NCBI GenBank assembly: GCA_963674475.2
Contig: CAXXFQ010000008.1
Location: 496,001-560,000 of the forward strand
Direction: 5' to 3'
DNA length: 64,000 bases
Origin: CAXXFQ01 sp963674475
GTDB lineage: Bacteria > Planctomycetota > Planctomycetia > Pirellulales > Thermoguttaceae
Part shown: in pieces, positions 18,501 to 25,989 of the stretch
Numbering within the stretch: the stretch's first letter is position 1
Layout of the letters: the number at the start of each line of letters is the position of its first letter
Program-made: the position numbers and the translations under genes
The notes under the pieces: model-generated
The model's database searches: none
What the model was told of the DNA's origin: nothing
What the model saw: only the letters and a program-made list of their open reading frames with translations

Positions 18501-18699
18501 GCATTTCACCAAAAACCCGATTCGGGAGTTCAAGCTGGGCGAGGTCTATTTGAACGAAGAGGGACTTCCCACGGTACCTTATGAACTGATTAGGGCCGAA
18601 GGGGAACCGCTTACCGGATCGTTGCCTTTTCAATACCATCCGCAATGCGGCGTATGGGAAGGCACTCAAGGTCTCGATTGGCACCTGAGATCCGAGTGA
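15511..18699 (+). CDS. M56 (BlaR1-like) membrane peptidase fused to a large C-terminal TIKI/ChaN-like domain
   Basis: This 1062-residue protein begins with a BlaR1/MecR1-type membrane part. Helices at about 5-30 and 35-55 and one near 140-160 precede the zinc peptidase motif AHEWAHIRRGD (HExxH) near residue 233, and a further helix lies at about 345-365. A low-complexity Ala/Glu/Thr/Pro linker (about 370-425) leads to an extracytoplasmic region of some 630 residues. That region contains ALVAIGEIHHRPTYW and a later IVGYAHLENL, which resemble the GE-x-H and G-x-x-H motifs of the ChaN/erythromycin-esterase/TIKI-like superfamily. This is my tentative assignment. Transcribed with the BlaI-like gene, it probably senses a periplasmic ligand and relieves repression. 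Confidence 0.85.
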   Translation: MGWIESIFWWLLLVNTVGFGLLLIGFFVFRKVRWPAERIRVIQLTFGAIVAVALFSSVPGLPRVYLGLLPGSVERSSVPVAERSSESFSMGEPLPEEDFSLGADEPVEELFLEEMPEVKTLAAPWWDVAFSFDHRAGYGLMVGLFGLIACYLVLERFIGAWRLGQIVRTSAAVPEWVDRLLTEIQGESKRPVRVLASEKIPSPLTFGRRRPVILLPMCMVEAGDRATLRYCLAHEWAHIRRGDVTMWRLVNLGRMLLWPQPIFWVLRRELRICQDYLADSDAARLGAHPADYAELLLGFAKKPLGSPAFGALGIQDRKSVLYRRIEMLVRHSGTISRTCPLRVTLAALAILSVTAITASTVRFDSAQADEPTTEATAQAEQAPAQEETASSETPAEPVATTEAASPEKKQPAMKSKTPTAKGSATPKGEVEVYRVDKKVSDFPDAADFSSPEAAYATINRKMGSADFDWRKVSVWSLGNRLSSKDAKGRPLSEEVVADYLNAKILQVRILKGTMAQVSAEMERVIDIRSFELEDGRWLNRGNDVVRSEAEVEEKFNRMAGIRVSAPRRPPVDDPEAVLKPYQKYLETAGVAPKDFVLDCVERHALVAIGEIHHRPTYWALNSQIVRDPRFAKAAAAVYLELPSHAQPLVDEFLASEKLDTRPVVEMLRDVLWMGWPDRPMLDFFVAVWEANQNLKKSDRIRIVLIDMPRPWNELIKEKNSRKYNTDRDKLMAENILRDRDRFPDKRHALMIVGYAHLENLKYSYGGLPIKRLGWHLRQALGDELYMIVQHGPVIRNMGGIRGRTCLGLFDEAFAKNENRPVAFALAESPFGRQRFDLDADRCSRTSSTFEEAFDAYLYLGPLEDEIFSPLIDGFYTDEFVQEIDQRMRLLHGRGLQEAYSIEACDGRSFAAWMSRSWGKPRTWKYRLGPFDAWHEGDGWAEKIAERHYRKAIENPEIILKEAKAVFNALRHYDPKKGIIFHYQVHHYHDVWREWVKTHFTKNPIREFKLGEVYLNEEGLPTVPYELIRAEGEPLTGSLPFQYHPQCGVWEGTQGLDWHLRSE

Positions 18700-18737
18700 G
18701 GGCGGCTTGCTTTTTGTCGCTTTTGCAAGCGGGTCGG

Positions 18738-21374
18738 TTACGGGGTTTTTGGCTTGGAGAACTGGGGGAGCTGGTCGGGGTGACAGCCGACACTGCCCCG
18801 GTCGCCGGCGGCGTTTAGGGCCGGGTTTTCCGGGTCGTCTTCCAGAAGATAGTCGGCCGTGCGGTGGGCCTCGAGCGGGACGGTCGACGACGGGAGACCA
18901 TGGAAGGCGATCTGGCCGTAATACGAGTAGTTCTCGTTCTTCGGCATCCAGAGCGCGCGCCAGTCGTAGAAAAGGATCGGCGGGTTGTCGTACAAGGACG
19001 ACGGTTCGGGTTTCCAAAAGACCTGGAAGCCGCTGTAGAAATTTCGGTCGCCGCTCCAATCCAGAACCGTTTGCCATTGATTCTTTTTGGGGTCGATGAC
19101 TTGACGGATCATCGGCTCTTCCGGCGGAATCAGCACGATGCTGTCGAAACAGTCTATCGACACGGGCAACAGATAACGGGCCTTCAGACCGGTTCCCAAT
19201 CGGGCCAGTCCGCCCTCGGCGTTGAGCGTCATGTGACTGAGTTGAACCGAAATCTCCTCGCCCGGCATCGGACGTCGATCGCCGCCGGTGGTGACCAAAA
19301 ACGGTTTGCTCGAGACGAACAGCCCGTTTTGCCAACTGACCTGGGCCGGTTGCATCGACTCGGCCTGGAAAAAGGTCGTTTTCCCACGTACCACGCAATC
19401 GGTCAGTGTCACTCGGGCCGGTTCCCCTTCGGCGGGCGTGGTTTCCAGCGGGTCGACCGTCCAGGTTGGAACGATTCGGAAGCAAACGACCTCTTGATGG
19501 ATCGGGTTGCGAACGGTTAGCGAGCTTTGTTGCATCGTGACCGCTTCGCCGCGACGCAGCTCGAACAGGGTCCACTGGTCGGCCGTGAGGCTCTGTGGAA
19601 TGTCCAGCTCTATCGCCACATTGAGCAGAGTTAACTGCGAGCCGCCGAGGGTAATCATCTCGCGCGGGCATTGAACCGGGTCGGGCGAATCGGGGCGGAA
19701 AACGACGACCGGGTTGAACCCTTCTCCGCCGCGAAGGATAAGTTTCTTCGCCCCTTGAAGGGCCAGAGGCCGTTCGACCATCGGGCCGTCGAAACAGAGC
19801 TCGATAATCGCTCCTTCCTCGGCCGCTTGGCAGGCGGCGGCCAACGTGGAAAACTCACCCGGTGCGCCGGTCGTTTGCCCGACGGTCAGAAGGCCAGGCG
19901 TCGATCGGGCCGAGTTGGGTGTCGAAGTGGTCGTGGAATTATCGCCGGCCAAAGGTTTTCGTGATGCGGAGGCGGGATCGCGCGTCCCCTTTTCTTCTTT
20001 CGAGGGTGACGCTTCGTTTCCGTCGGCGATCGAATCGGCGGGGAACGCCAAACCGTGGTTTTCGCTTGCCGTCTCTGTCGACGAGGGCGAACCGTCCGAC
20101 GAGCCTCCCGGGGAACCGTTATTTAAATGAAAAGCGGGGCCGGGCAAGGAGGCCGTTTCCGATTGGGGCGGTTCACTCGACCAAAACTGGTTCATACCCA
20201 GGACGGCACCCAGCAAGATGGCGACCGGTGCCATCCAGGGAAGATGCCGTTGGAGGAACGCTTTTCGCCGTCGACGCGACATCGACGTGATAAACGATCG
20301 GGTCGGTCCTTTCGGGTAAAGCCCCAGATGACCGGCCAAGAGCTCCAAATGGTCGATGAGCTCCGCGGGCTTTTGGTAACGGCGGTTCGGATCTTTGGCC
20401 AACATCTTCCGTAAGATGGTCGACACGTCTTCCGGCAGGTCGGGACGAAAGTCGCTCAGTTCGGGCGGTTCGTCGCCTTGGTGTTGCAGGAGTTTTTGCA
20501 GAACGGTCCCTTCGGGGAACGGCGGGCGGCCGGTCAGCATGTAGAAAAAGGTGCAACCGAGCGAGTAGATGTCGCTTCGGATATCGACCAGTCGCGGGTC
20601 GCGGGCCTGTTCGGGCGAGATGTAGTCGAACGTGCCGAGGGTGACGCCGCTGGCGGTCAGATCGCTGTCGGCTTCCTTGATCTCTTCCAATCGGGCCAGC
20701 CCCAAGTCAATCAACTTGACTCGGCCTTCCTCGGTGATCATGATGTTCGACGGTTTTACGTCACGGTGGACGATTCCCCGTTCGGCCGCATGGGCCAGGG
20801 CGTGGACCATTTGCATGGTAAAGCTGACCGCGTCGGCAAGCGGGAGGGGGCCGTGCTGGTCGACCAACCGGCGGATCGTCGTCCCCTCGACGAATTCGAA
20901 CGCGATGAAAGGAACCCCTTTTTCCTCTCCGACGAAATAGACCCGGGTGATGTTTTCGTGGTCGAGTCGGGCGGTCAGACGGGCCTCGCCTCGGAAGCGT
21001 TCCAGCGTCTCGGCGTTGGTCGCTTGGTCCTGCGGTAAAAGCTTCAAGGCGACGTGGCGACCAAGTTGGGTATCTTTGGCGCGGAAAACCCGGCCCATGC
21101 CGCCGCCGCCGACATATTCCAGAAGCTCGTAAATCCCGACCCGATCGCCCACTTGGTGGCGGCCTGAATCCGGAGAGAGGTTCGGCTCCAACGGATGGTG
21201 GTCTCCCCCGCGAGGCTGGCGTTTGGAGATGATGGTGTGTCCCTGATCGGCGACCGGCAAGACCGATTCGGTGGCCGCGGCGGACGGCTCGTCGCGCTCG
21301 ATCTTCGAACTCCCGTCGTTCGGATCGGGCGAACGGGGTTCGAGAGGCTCGTCAGGGAAGGCCATATTGCTCAT
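18738..21374 (-). CDS. PknB-type Ser/Thr protein kinase with extracytoplasmic domain
   Basis: This is an 878-residue kinase. An acidic N-terminal tail (1-75) is followed by the catalytic domain (about 80-345). It shows the glycine loop YVGGGGMGRVF, the ATP lysine in HVALKLLP, the catalytic loop HRDVKPSN, the DLG magnesium motif in LIDLGLARLE, and SPEQARD for substrate binding. One membrane helix (about 382-402, WMAPVAILLGAVLGMN) leads to a Ser/Thr-rich linker and a region of about 400 residues outside the membrane. That region contains repeated short beta-type segments (LTLLNVAIEL, VTLTDCVVRG) suggestive of a right-handed beta-helix. The start is ATG 21374 or 21365. The gene is convergent with the M56 gene, with 38 bases between the stops. 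Substrates are unknown. Confidence 0.92.
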   Translation of the reverse strand: MSNMAFPDEPLEPRSPDPNDGSSKIERDEPSAAATESVLPVADQGHTIISKRQPRGGDHHPLEPNLSPDSGRHQVGDRVGIYELLEYVGGGGMGRVFRAKDTQLGRHVALKLLPQDQATNAETLERFRGEARLTARLDHENITRVYFVGEEKGVPFIAFEFVEGTTIRRLVDQHGPLPLADAVSFTMQMVHALAHAAERGIVHRDVKPSNIMITEEGRVKLIDLGLARLEEIKEADSDLTASGVTLGTFDYISPEQARDPRLVDIRSDIYSLGCTFFYMLTGRPPFPEGTVLQKLLQHQGDEPPELSDFRPDLPEDVSTILRKMLAKDPNRRYQKPAELIDHLELLAGHLGLYPKGPTRSFITSMSRRRRKAFLQRHLPWMAPVAILLGAVLGMNQFWSSEPPQSETASLPGPAFHLNNGSPGGSSDGSPSSTETASENHGLAFPADSIADGNEASPSKEEKGTRDPASASRKPLAGDNSTTTSTPNSARSTPGLLTVGQTTGAPGEFSTLAAACQAAEEGAIIELCFDGPMVERPLALQGAKKLILRGGEGFNPVVVFRPDSPDPVQCPREMITLGGSQLTLLNVAIELDIPQSLTADQWTLFELRRGEAVTMQQSSLTVRNPIHQEVVCFRIVPTWTVDPLETTPAEGEPARVTLTDCVVRGKTTFFQAESMQPAQVSWQNGLFVSSKPFLVTTGGDRRPMPGEEISVQLSHMTLNAEGGLARLGTGLKARYLLPVSIDCFDSIVLIPPEEPMIRQVIDPKKNQWQTVLDWSGDRNFYSGFQVFWKPEPSSLYDNPPILFYDWRALWMPKNENYSYYGQIAFHGLPSSTVPLEAHRTADYLLEDDPENPALNAAGDRGSVGCHPDQLPQFSKPKTP

Positions 21375-22134
21375 CAGGGGTTATTGCTATTTCGGAGAAC
21401 AGGGGATTGGAATAGCCGCCGTTTCAAGCGAGGTTGCAAAATCCACCAGTCCTAAGCTGAAAACGCGATACTATAATCCAATCTCTATTTTATCCCCCCT
21501 AAAAATACGTATCAACTCCCTTTCTCCCGGGTTTCCTGAGGGCCAGCCGTGATATCGGCCCCTTGGCTTTGTCTAACGCTAAATGAACTGCATTGATAAG
21601 GTAGTCGTTAAACTCAGCCGATTTTTTGCATCTCCACGGCCGGGAGTTCGCGAAAGGGGGGCGGTTCGAAAATCTGTCCCTAGCAAGGGGAAACCGGACG
21701 AAATTTACTCACCCGTCCAGGTAGTTCAGGCCGAAAAACCAATAGTACCGTTAAATTCGCCTTGTTCGATACGACCCAGACAAACCGTCGGGCAGGCGAA
21801 GACCCAGCCGTGGTGAGTGACCCGCACGGGGTGGGCTGTTTTTCCAAAAAAAGAGACCGATTTATCCAAGTCGAAAACGACGTGTCGGAGAGGCCCCCCT
21901 TTGGGTCGGCCATCCGGGCAGTCATGAAAGCGATTGGGGATTGGCAAGTCCTCAGTCCCCCTCAAGAGAGATCCCGCAATTTGCTCTTGAGGGCCGTACG
22001 ACTTTCGCCTCCACCGGTCTCTTCCCGCACAGGTAAAACAGCCCCAAGCTCGAATTCCGTTCCCGCATTTTTCGAGTTTGATCGAAACCCGAAGGCGGTT
22101 GCTCCCACGGCTCAATTTTGATGGGGGGAAATCC
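21375..22134. other. Long intergenic region without a supported gene
   Basis: These 760 bases lie between the divergent kinase gene and the next plus-strand gene. Open frames of about 120-130 codons exist on both strands around 21726-22121, but they overlap each other and have no recognisable domain, signal peptide or ribosome site. I do not call them. No terminator or repeat was recognised. Confidence 0.45.
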
Positions 22135-23184
22135 GTGTTGCTACGTTTGCGCGAAAGTCGAGCCGCCCGGTCGACCGAAGTGGTCGCCTATTCCGCACGA
22201 GTCCGTTCGGGAAAGGCCAAGTCGACCATCCTTTTGATTTTGGGAATCCTTCTTCTAATTGGAAGTAGGGTCGCCTTTTCGGACGAACCGTTTGCCACTT
22301 TCGACGAGAATTCTTCCAAGGTGAAGACGACGAAAGCGAAGGTTTCACGATCGAAAAAGGGCGAAGTTTCACGGGCCGTGCCGGTCAGTTATCGTCGTTC
22401 CGAAGGTAGCAAGGCGGATACGTCCGAGGTGGCTCGCGAATCGGCGATTCAGTCGATCCCTTTTGAGCGACTGACGAAATCGGATCGCCAACGGGTCCTG
22501 GGCGTCCTGTCGGGCAAACCGATCTTTCGCCGAATGCCGGTTCATGTCTGCCAGTGCGATCCGGAGTTGTACCATTTTTTGGTCCAACACCCGGACCTCG
22601 TGGTCGGCATTTGGGAGGAGCTCGATATTACCGAGCTGCGGATGCGTCAAATCGAACCGGGCCGTTTTGCGACCCGCGACGGCGACGGGACGGTCGGTAC
22701 GGTCGAGATGCTCTATCAGGATTCTGAAACCAGCATCGTTTTGGCTGACGGAAAATACAACGGGACCCTTTTGACCAAATCGGTCGAGGGGCGAACCCTT
22801 CTGGTTCTCAAGACCGGTTATGTCCGGTCGTCGGACGGCAAATATTATATCACGAGCCGACTCGATTCGTTTACCCAGATCGACAACGTGGCGTTTGAGC
22901 TGTTGACCAAGACGCTCCATCCGATTCTGGGGCGGATCGCCGATTATAATTTTGTGCAAACGTCAGCTTTTGTCGGGCAGATTTCTCAGGCGGCCGAGTC
23001 GGGTCACTCGCGTCTCCAATACTTGGCAGAGAATCTCAACCAGGTTGACGATACGACGCGTGAGGAGTTTTTGCTTCTGACGAGTCAAATTGCCCAAAAA
23101 GCAGAACGTCACCAAGATGGCCCGGTCCCGGTTGCGTGGCAGACCGACGCGAAAGACGCGTCTCAAAAAGCGACAATCCGATAA
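22135..23184 (+). CDS. Exported protein of unknown function, conserved in planctomycetes
   Basis: This protein of about 349 residues starts at GTG 22135, with GGGGGG 5-11 bases upstream. It has a basic N-terminus and a hydrophobic export helix (TILLILGILLLIGSRVAFS). A charged linker is followed by a conserved-looking core (IPFERLTKSDRQRVLGVL, HVCQCDPELYHFLVQHPDLVVGIWEEL, LVLKTGYVRSSDGKYYITSRLD). I recall closely similar exported proteins in other Pirellula relatives, but no named domain. The frame stays open upstream to 22078, so the exact start is uncertain. It is single, with no obvious operon partners. Confidence 0.75.
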   Translation: MLLRLRESRAARSTEVVAYSARVRSGKAKSTILLILGILLLIGSRVAFSDEPFATFDENSSKVKTTKAKVSRSKKGEVSRAVPVSYRRSEGSKADTSEVARESAIQSIPFERLTKSDRQRVLGVLSGKPIFRRMPVHVCQCDPELYHFLVQHPDLVVGIWEELDITELRMRQIEPGRFATRDGDGTVGTVEMLYQDSETSIVLADGKYNGTLLTKSVEGRTLLVLKTGYVRSSDGKYYITSRLDSFTQIDNVAFELLTKTLHPILGRIADYNFVQTSAFVGQISQAAESGHSRLQYLAENLNQVDDTTREEFLLLTSQIAQKAERHQDGPVPVAWQTDAKDASQKATIR

Positions 23185-23453
23185 GCGATTTTTCAAGCTT
23201 GCGATCATAAAAGAGGGCGATCGATTATTCGGTCGTCCTTTTCGTTTATTGATAGAGCGGATTTTACTTATGGGTCGCAGTTTCCCTGCTAGCGGGGGGA
23301 CCCTGTTTTGGGCAACCGGGGCCTTTGTTTCGAGCCGTTGCTGCGTTATCTTAGAGCGCTTCCGTCCCGGGGCTTGGGTAGGAGATATAGGCCAAGCAAA
23401 ATGGGGGGTGAATTTAACAAGAAAAAAGTTTTTCACGAGAACCTAAGCATTCC

Positions 23454-24521
23454 ATGGATCCGGATCGAAGAACGGCACGAATTGGCACACTTTATTGCTT
23501 GGCGGCGGCGATAGGCTACACGTTGGTCAACACGGGACAACGGTTTCTGTCGGTCGAGTTTGATCAGATCTGGGTCAACGCGATTCGCGAAACGACGGCG
23601 ATGCTGTTTTTGGCCCCGATGGTGCTGTTGGAGGCCCGCAAGGGGCATCTGAGTTGGGGCCGTTCCTTTCGGGTCTGGGGGGTATTGGCCCTCGGGGCGT
23701 TGGTGATTCATCTTTTTGGCAATATCCCGAGCCTCTGGGCGTTGAGTCAGATCGGTCTGGTCGTGACGGTGCCGATCTATCTTGGGGTGAATTTGGTTTT
23801 TTCGGCCATCTTGGGTTGGCTTTTTCTGAAACAATCGGTTTCGTTCACTAGTCTGGTCGCAATAGGACTTCTGATCGTGGCCGTCCTCTTTTTGCAATCG
23901 GGGGCAGAAGCGGTTCATGAATCGATTGCCGGGTCGGCCTCGGCGGAAAGTGTCGACTCGGCAGCGATCTCGATGGAAGGACAGGAAGTGGTCCTTCGCG
24001 AGGAGCCGGAGACGTCGTCGACCCATTCGAGCGCCTTTTGGGCCGCGTTGGCCGTGGGGGCCGCCTGTTTGGCCGGGTTGGCCTTTTCTCAGTTGGGCGT
24101 CGCGATGAGCTACGCGATAAACCACGGGGTATCGATCGGGGCGGTTGCCTGGACCGTGCCGGTGGTTGGGACGCTCGTGTTTTTGCCCTGGAAGCTGTTG
24201 ACGACCGATTTCAGCGCGATTCCGACCGTCGATCCGGACACCCGGAACCGACTGATATTGGTCATGGGGGCCGTCTGTGTGGCCAACGCCATCTCTTTCT
24301 TTTTGCTGACCAAAGGGTTTCAAATGGTCACGGTCGTTCACGTCAATGTGGTCGGCGCTTCTCAGGTGGCCTTCGGCGCGATATTTGGCATGGTGCTTTT
24401 TCACGAACCGGCCAGCCTGGGCGTGGTCTTTGGAGTGGTGCTGACGATCGTCGGAATGATTTTGATCAGTCGAAGGCCCCCCAAACGGGAGAAGGTCGGG
24501 GGGAATGTGTCCTCCCAATAA
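23454..24521 (+). CDS. EamA/DMT-superfamily membrane transporter
   Basis: This 355-residue integral membrane protein has about ten hydrophobic helices arranged as two repeats of five, the EamA pattern. Examples are GTLYCLAAAIGYTLV, VWGVLALGALVIHLFGN and VVHVNVVGASQVAFGAIFG, ending with LGVVFGVVLTIVGMILIS. A hydrophilic loop of about 45 residues (about 155-195) separates the halves. Family members export or import metabolites such as amino acids and nucleotide sugars, and the substrate cannot be told here. The start is ATG 23454, though its ribosome site is weak. A terminator-like hairpin follows. Confidence 0.88.
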   Translation: MDPDRRTARIGTLYCLAAAIGYTLVNTGQRFLSVEFDQIWVNAIRETTAMLFLAPMVLLEARKGHLSWGRSFRVWGVLALGALVIHLFGNIPSLWALSQIGLVVTVPIYLGVNLVFSAILGWLFLKQSVSFTSLVAIGLLIVAVLFLQSGAEAVHESIAGSASAESVDSAAISMEGQEVVLREEPETSSTHSSAFWAALAVGAACLAGLAFSQLGVAMSYAINHGVSIGAVAWTVPVVGTLVFLPWKLLTTDFSAIPTVDPDTRNRLILVMGAVCVANAISFFLLTKGFQMVTVVHVNVVGASQVAFGAIFGMVLFHEPASLGVVFGVVLTIVGMILISRRPPKREKVGGNVSSQ

Positions 24522-24534
24522 CCGCCTAATGACA

Positions 24535-24559
24535 GCCAATTTGTTGGCGGGCTTTTTTT
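24535..24559 (+). terminator. Intrinsic terminator of the EamA transporter gene
   Basis: GCCAA (24535-24539), TTTG loop and TTGGC (24544-24548) are followed by GGGC and seven T (24553-24559). It starts 13 bases after the stop codon. The stem is short, but the T-run is strong. Confidence 0.65.
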
Positions 24560-24852
24560 GATTGGCCGAGGCGGAAAGTGACAAAGGGAGAAAAATCGGA
24601 ATAGACCGACTGCCAAAATGGCCGGCTTGCGGGGGAGCACGAAAGAGAGGGCTTTCCCTAACGCTCTTCTTTGGAAGGGTTTATCACCATTTTGTTGAGA
24701 AGCCTCGAATGGCGCGCCATTTGCGTTTCTATCTCTTGGCTACTTTCAGCAAACCCTTTTCACGGGACTGACGTAACTGAGGTATATAATCTTATAGTCT
24801 TTCGAAGGATACCTCTTTGAATTTTTCTTGAGACCGGCTTTTAGTCCAGTTT

Positions 24853-25007
24853 TATAGCGTATTTCACGTAAGCGTAGCGGGGGGGTGGTGCTTGCAGCTT
24901 GGAAGAGAAGTGGAAAGTTCTACGTATTTTTCAAAGCTCAACTTACCGCAACCATGGGAACTTTTCCCACACCGGTGTGACGCTGCACTTGACTGAAACA
25001 CGCTCTA
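24853..25007 (-). mobile_element. MITE-like element, copy A
   Basis: This 155-bp segment, read on the minus strand, matches bases 55821-55974 along its full length. Its ends form imperfect terminal inverted repeats of about 25 bases: TAGAGCGTGTTTCAGTCAAG at one side and TATAGCGTATTTCACGTAAG at the other. Both termini end in TA, as expected for elements moved by IS630/Tc1-type transposases. It has no coding capacity. An internal CACACcGGTGTG palindrome is present. It sits in the gap before the TPR protein gene. Confidence 0.75.
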
Positions 25008-25048
25008 GGGAATGAGAATTCGGGAGTGGAAATCGAAGGGAGGCGGTC

Positions 25049-25408
25049 ATGGATCCTAGCAAAAAGCGTGAAATTCGCGTTCTCCGTCGACTGGTAGAGG
25101 CGGAAGGGTATCTCGAACTCGGAATGCCGTCCCAAGCGCTTGCGCGGTTGGAAGGGATCGACGACAGCGGCCCCTTGCTTGCCGTGGTGGAGATGCTACG
25201 CGGAAAGGCGCTGTGGGTCCAACATCGGTTCGACGACGCGGCCCATTCATTGCGATTCGCCGCCCAACATATTCATGCGCCGTTTGACCGACCGGCCTGG
25301 TTGGCTCTGAGCTGGTACTACCATAATCGGGGGGAGACCGACCGGGCCATCCAGAGTCTCGCCCGAGCCCGAGGCGCTCACTTCCCAGACCCGTCCTCTT
25401 CGCGGTAA
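25049..25408 (+). CDS. Small TPR-like protein
   Basis: This 119-residue, mostly helical protein has two or three tetratricopeptide-like helix pairs (EAEGYLELGMPSQALARLEGI; RGKALWVQHRFDDAAHSLRFA; LALSWYYHNRGETDRAIQSLARA). Such repeats mediate protein binding, and the partner is unknown. The start is ATG 25049 with a good AAGGGAGG ribosome site. There is no signal peptide. The last 31 bases overlap, tail to tail, the end of the minus-strand membrane protein gene. Confidence 0.8.
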   Translation: MDPSKKREIRVLRRLVEAEGYLELGMPSQALARLEGIDDSGPLLAVVEMLRGKALWVQHRFDDAAHSLRFAAQHIHAPFDRPAWLALSWYYHNRGETDRAIQSLARARGAHFPDPSSSR

Positions 25409-25686
25409 TCGGTCCGATTGGTTACCTCGGCTCTTTTCGATGAATCGGTCCTGTCCGGTTCGATCACCGCGCGGATGCCAAGCGTGACGACCAGGCCGAC
25501 CAGATCGATCAGCCAGAGGATTCCGATTCCCAGTCCGACGCCGCCAAGCACGCTCGCCCCGGTCGAGTCGCCCATCTGTTCCAAGGATTTTCCCACGACC
25601 AGCGTCATCGCCAGAGCGATCGTCAGCATCAAAGCGCCGACGAGGAGGGTGGCGAGGATCTTTTGGAGGAGCTTTTTTTCGTTCAT
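25378..25686 (-). CDS. Small two-helix membrane protein
   Basis: This 102-residue protein has two strong hydrophobic helices, residues about 9-31 (ILATLLVGALMLTIALAMTLVVG) and about 45-70 (VLGGVGLGIGILWLIDLVGLVV). A polar, charged C-terminal tail follows. It has no recognised family. The hydrophobic pattern and GC-biased third positions favour a real gene. Its 3' end overlaps the TPR gene by 31 bases in antisense orientation, which may be a shared termination zone. Confidence 0.7.
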   Translation of the reverse strand: MNEKKLLQKILATLLVGALMLTIALAMTLVVGKSLEQMGDSTGASVLGGVGLGIGILWLIDLVGLVVTLGIRAVIEPDRTDSSKRAEVTNRTDYREEDGSGK

Positions 25687-25989
25687 AAATGTTTCTATCG
25701 CATTTTGCTTGACGGTCGCCTTACGCCGGTGTGGGGAAAATTCCGGCAGCTGCCGTACGTCAAGGGATGAGTTGATTTAGTTTTTTCATTTACCGCTGGA
25801 TTCACTGGTTACGTTGCGTAACCACCAGAATCGCTCAGGTTGGTCTAATTGTTACAGTCGTCTCGTTAGGTGTCAAGTTACTCCGATCGGGCCGTTTCTG
25901 GTTTTGCTTGACTTTGGCCCCCTGCAAGGCAGAATGAAAAGGACCCCTTCTCTTGGGAAAAACGCCTTCAAATACGGAAAAAACGACTT
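25687..25989. other. Divergent intergenic region
   Basis: About 300 bases lie between the small membrane protein (minus) and the esterase-like gene (plus). The region is AT-richer than the flanking genes and presumably holds both promoters. No specific element was assigned. Confidence 0.35.

Noticed and set aside
21726..22121. Overlapping open frames of 120-130 codons on both strands
   Set aside because: They lie antisense to each other, have no ribosome site, signal or domain, and the region reads as non-coding.
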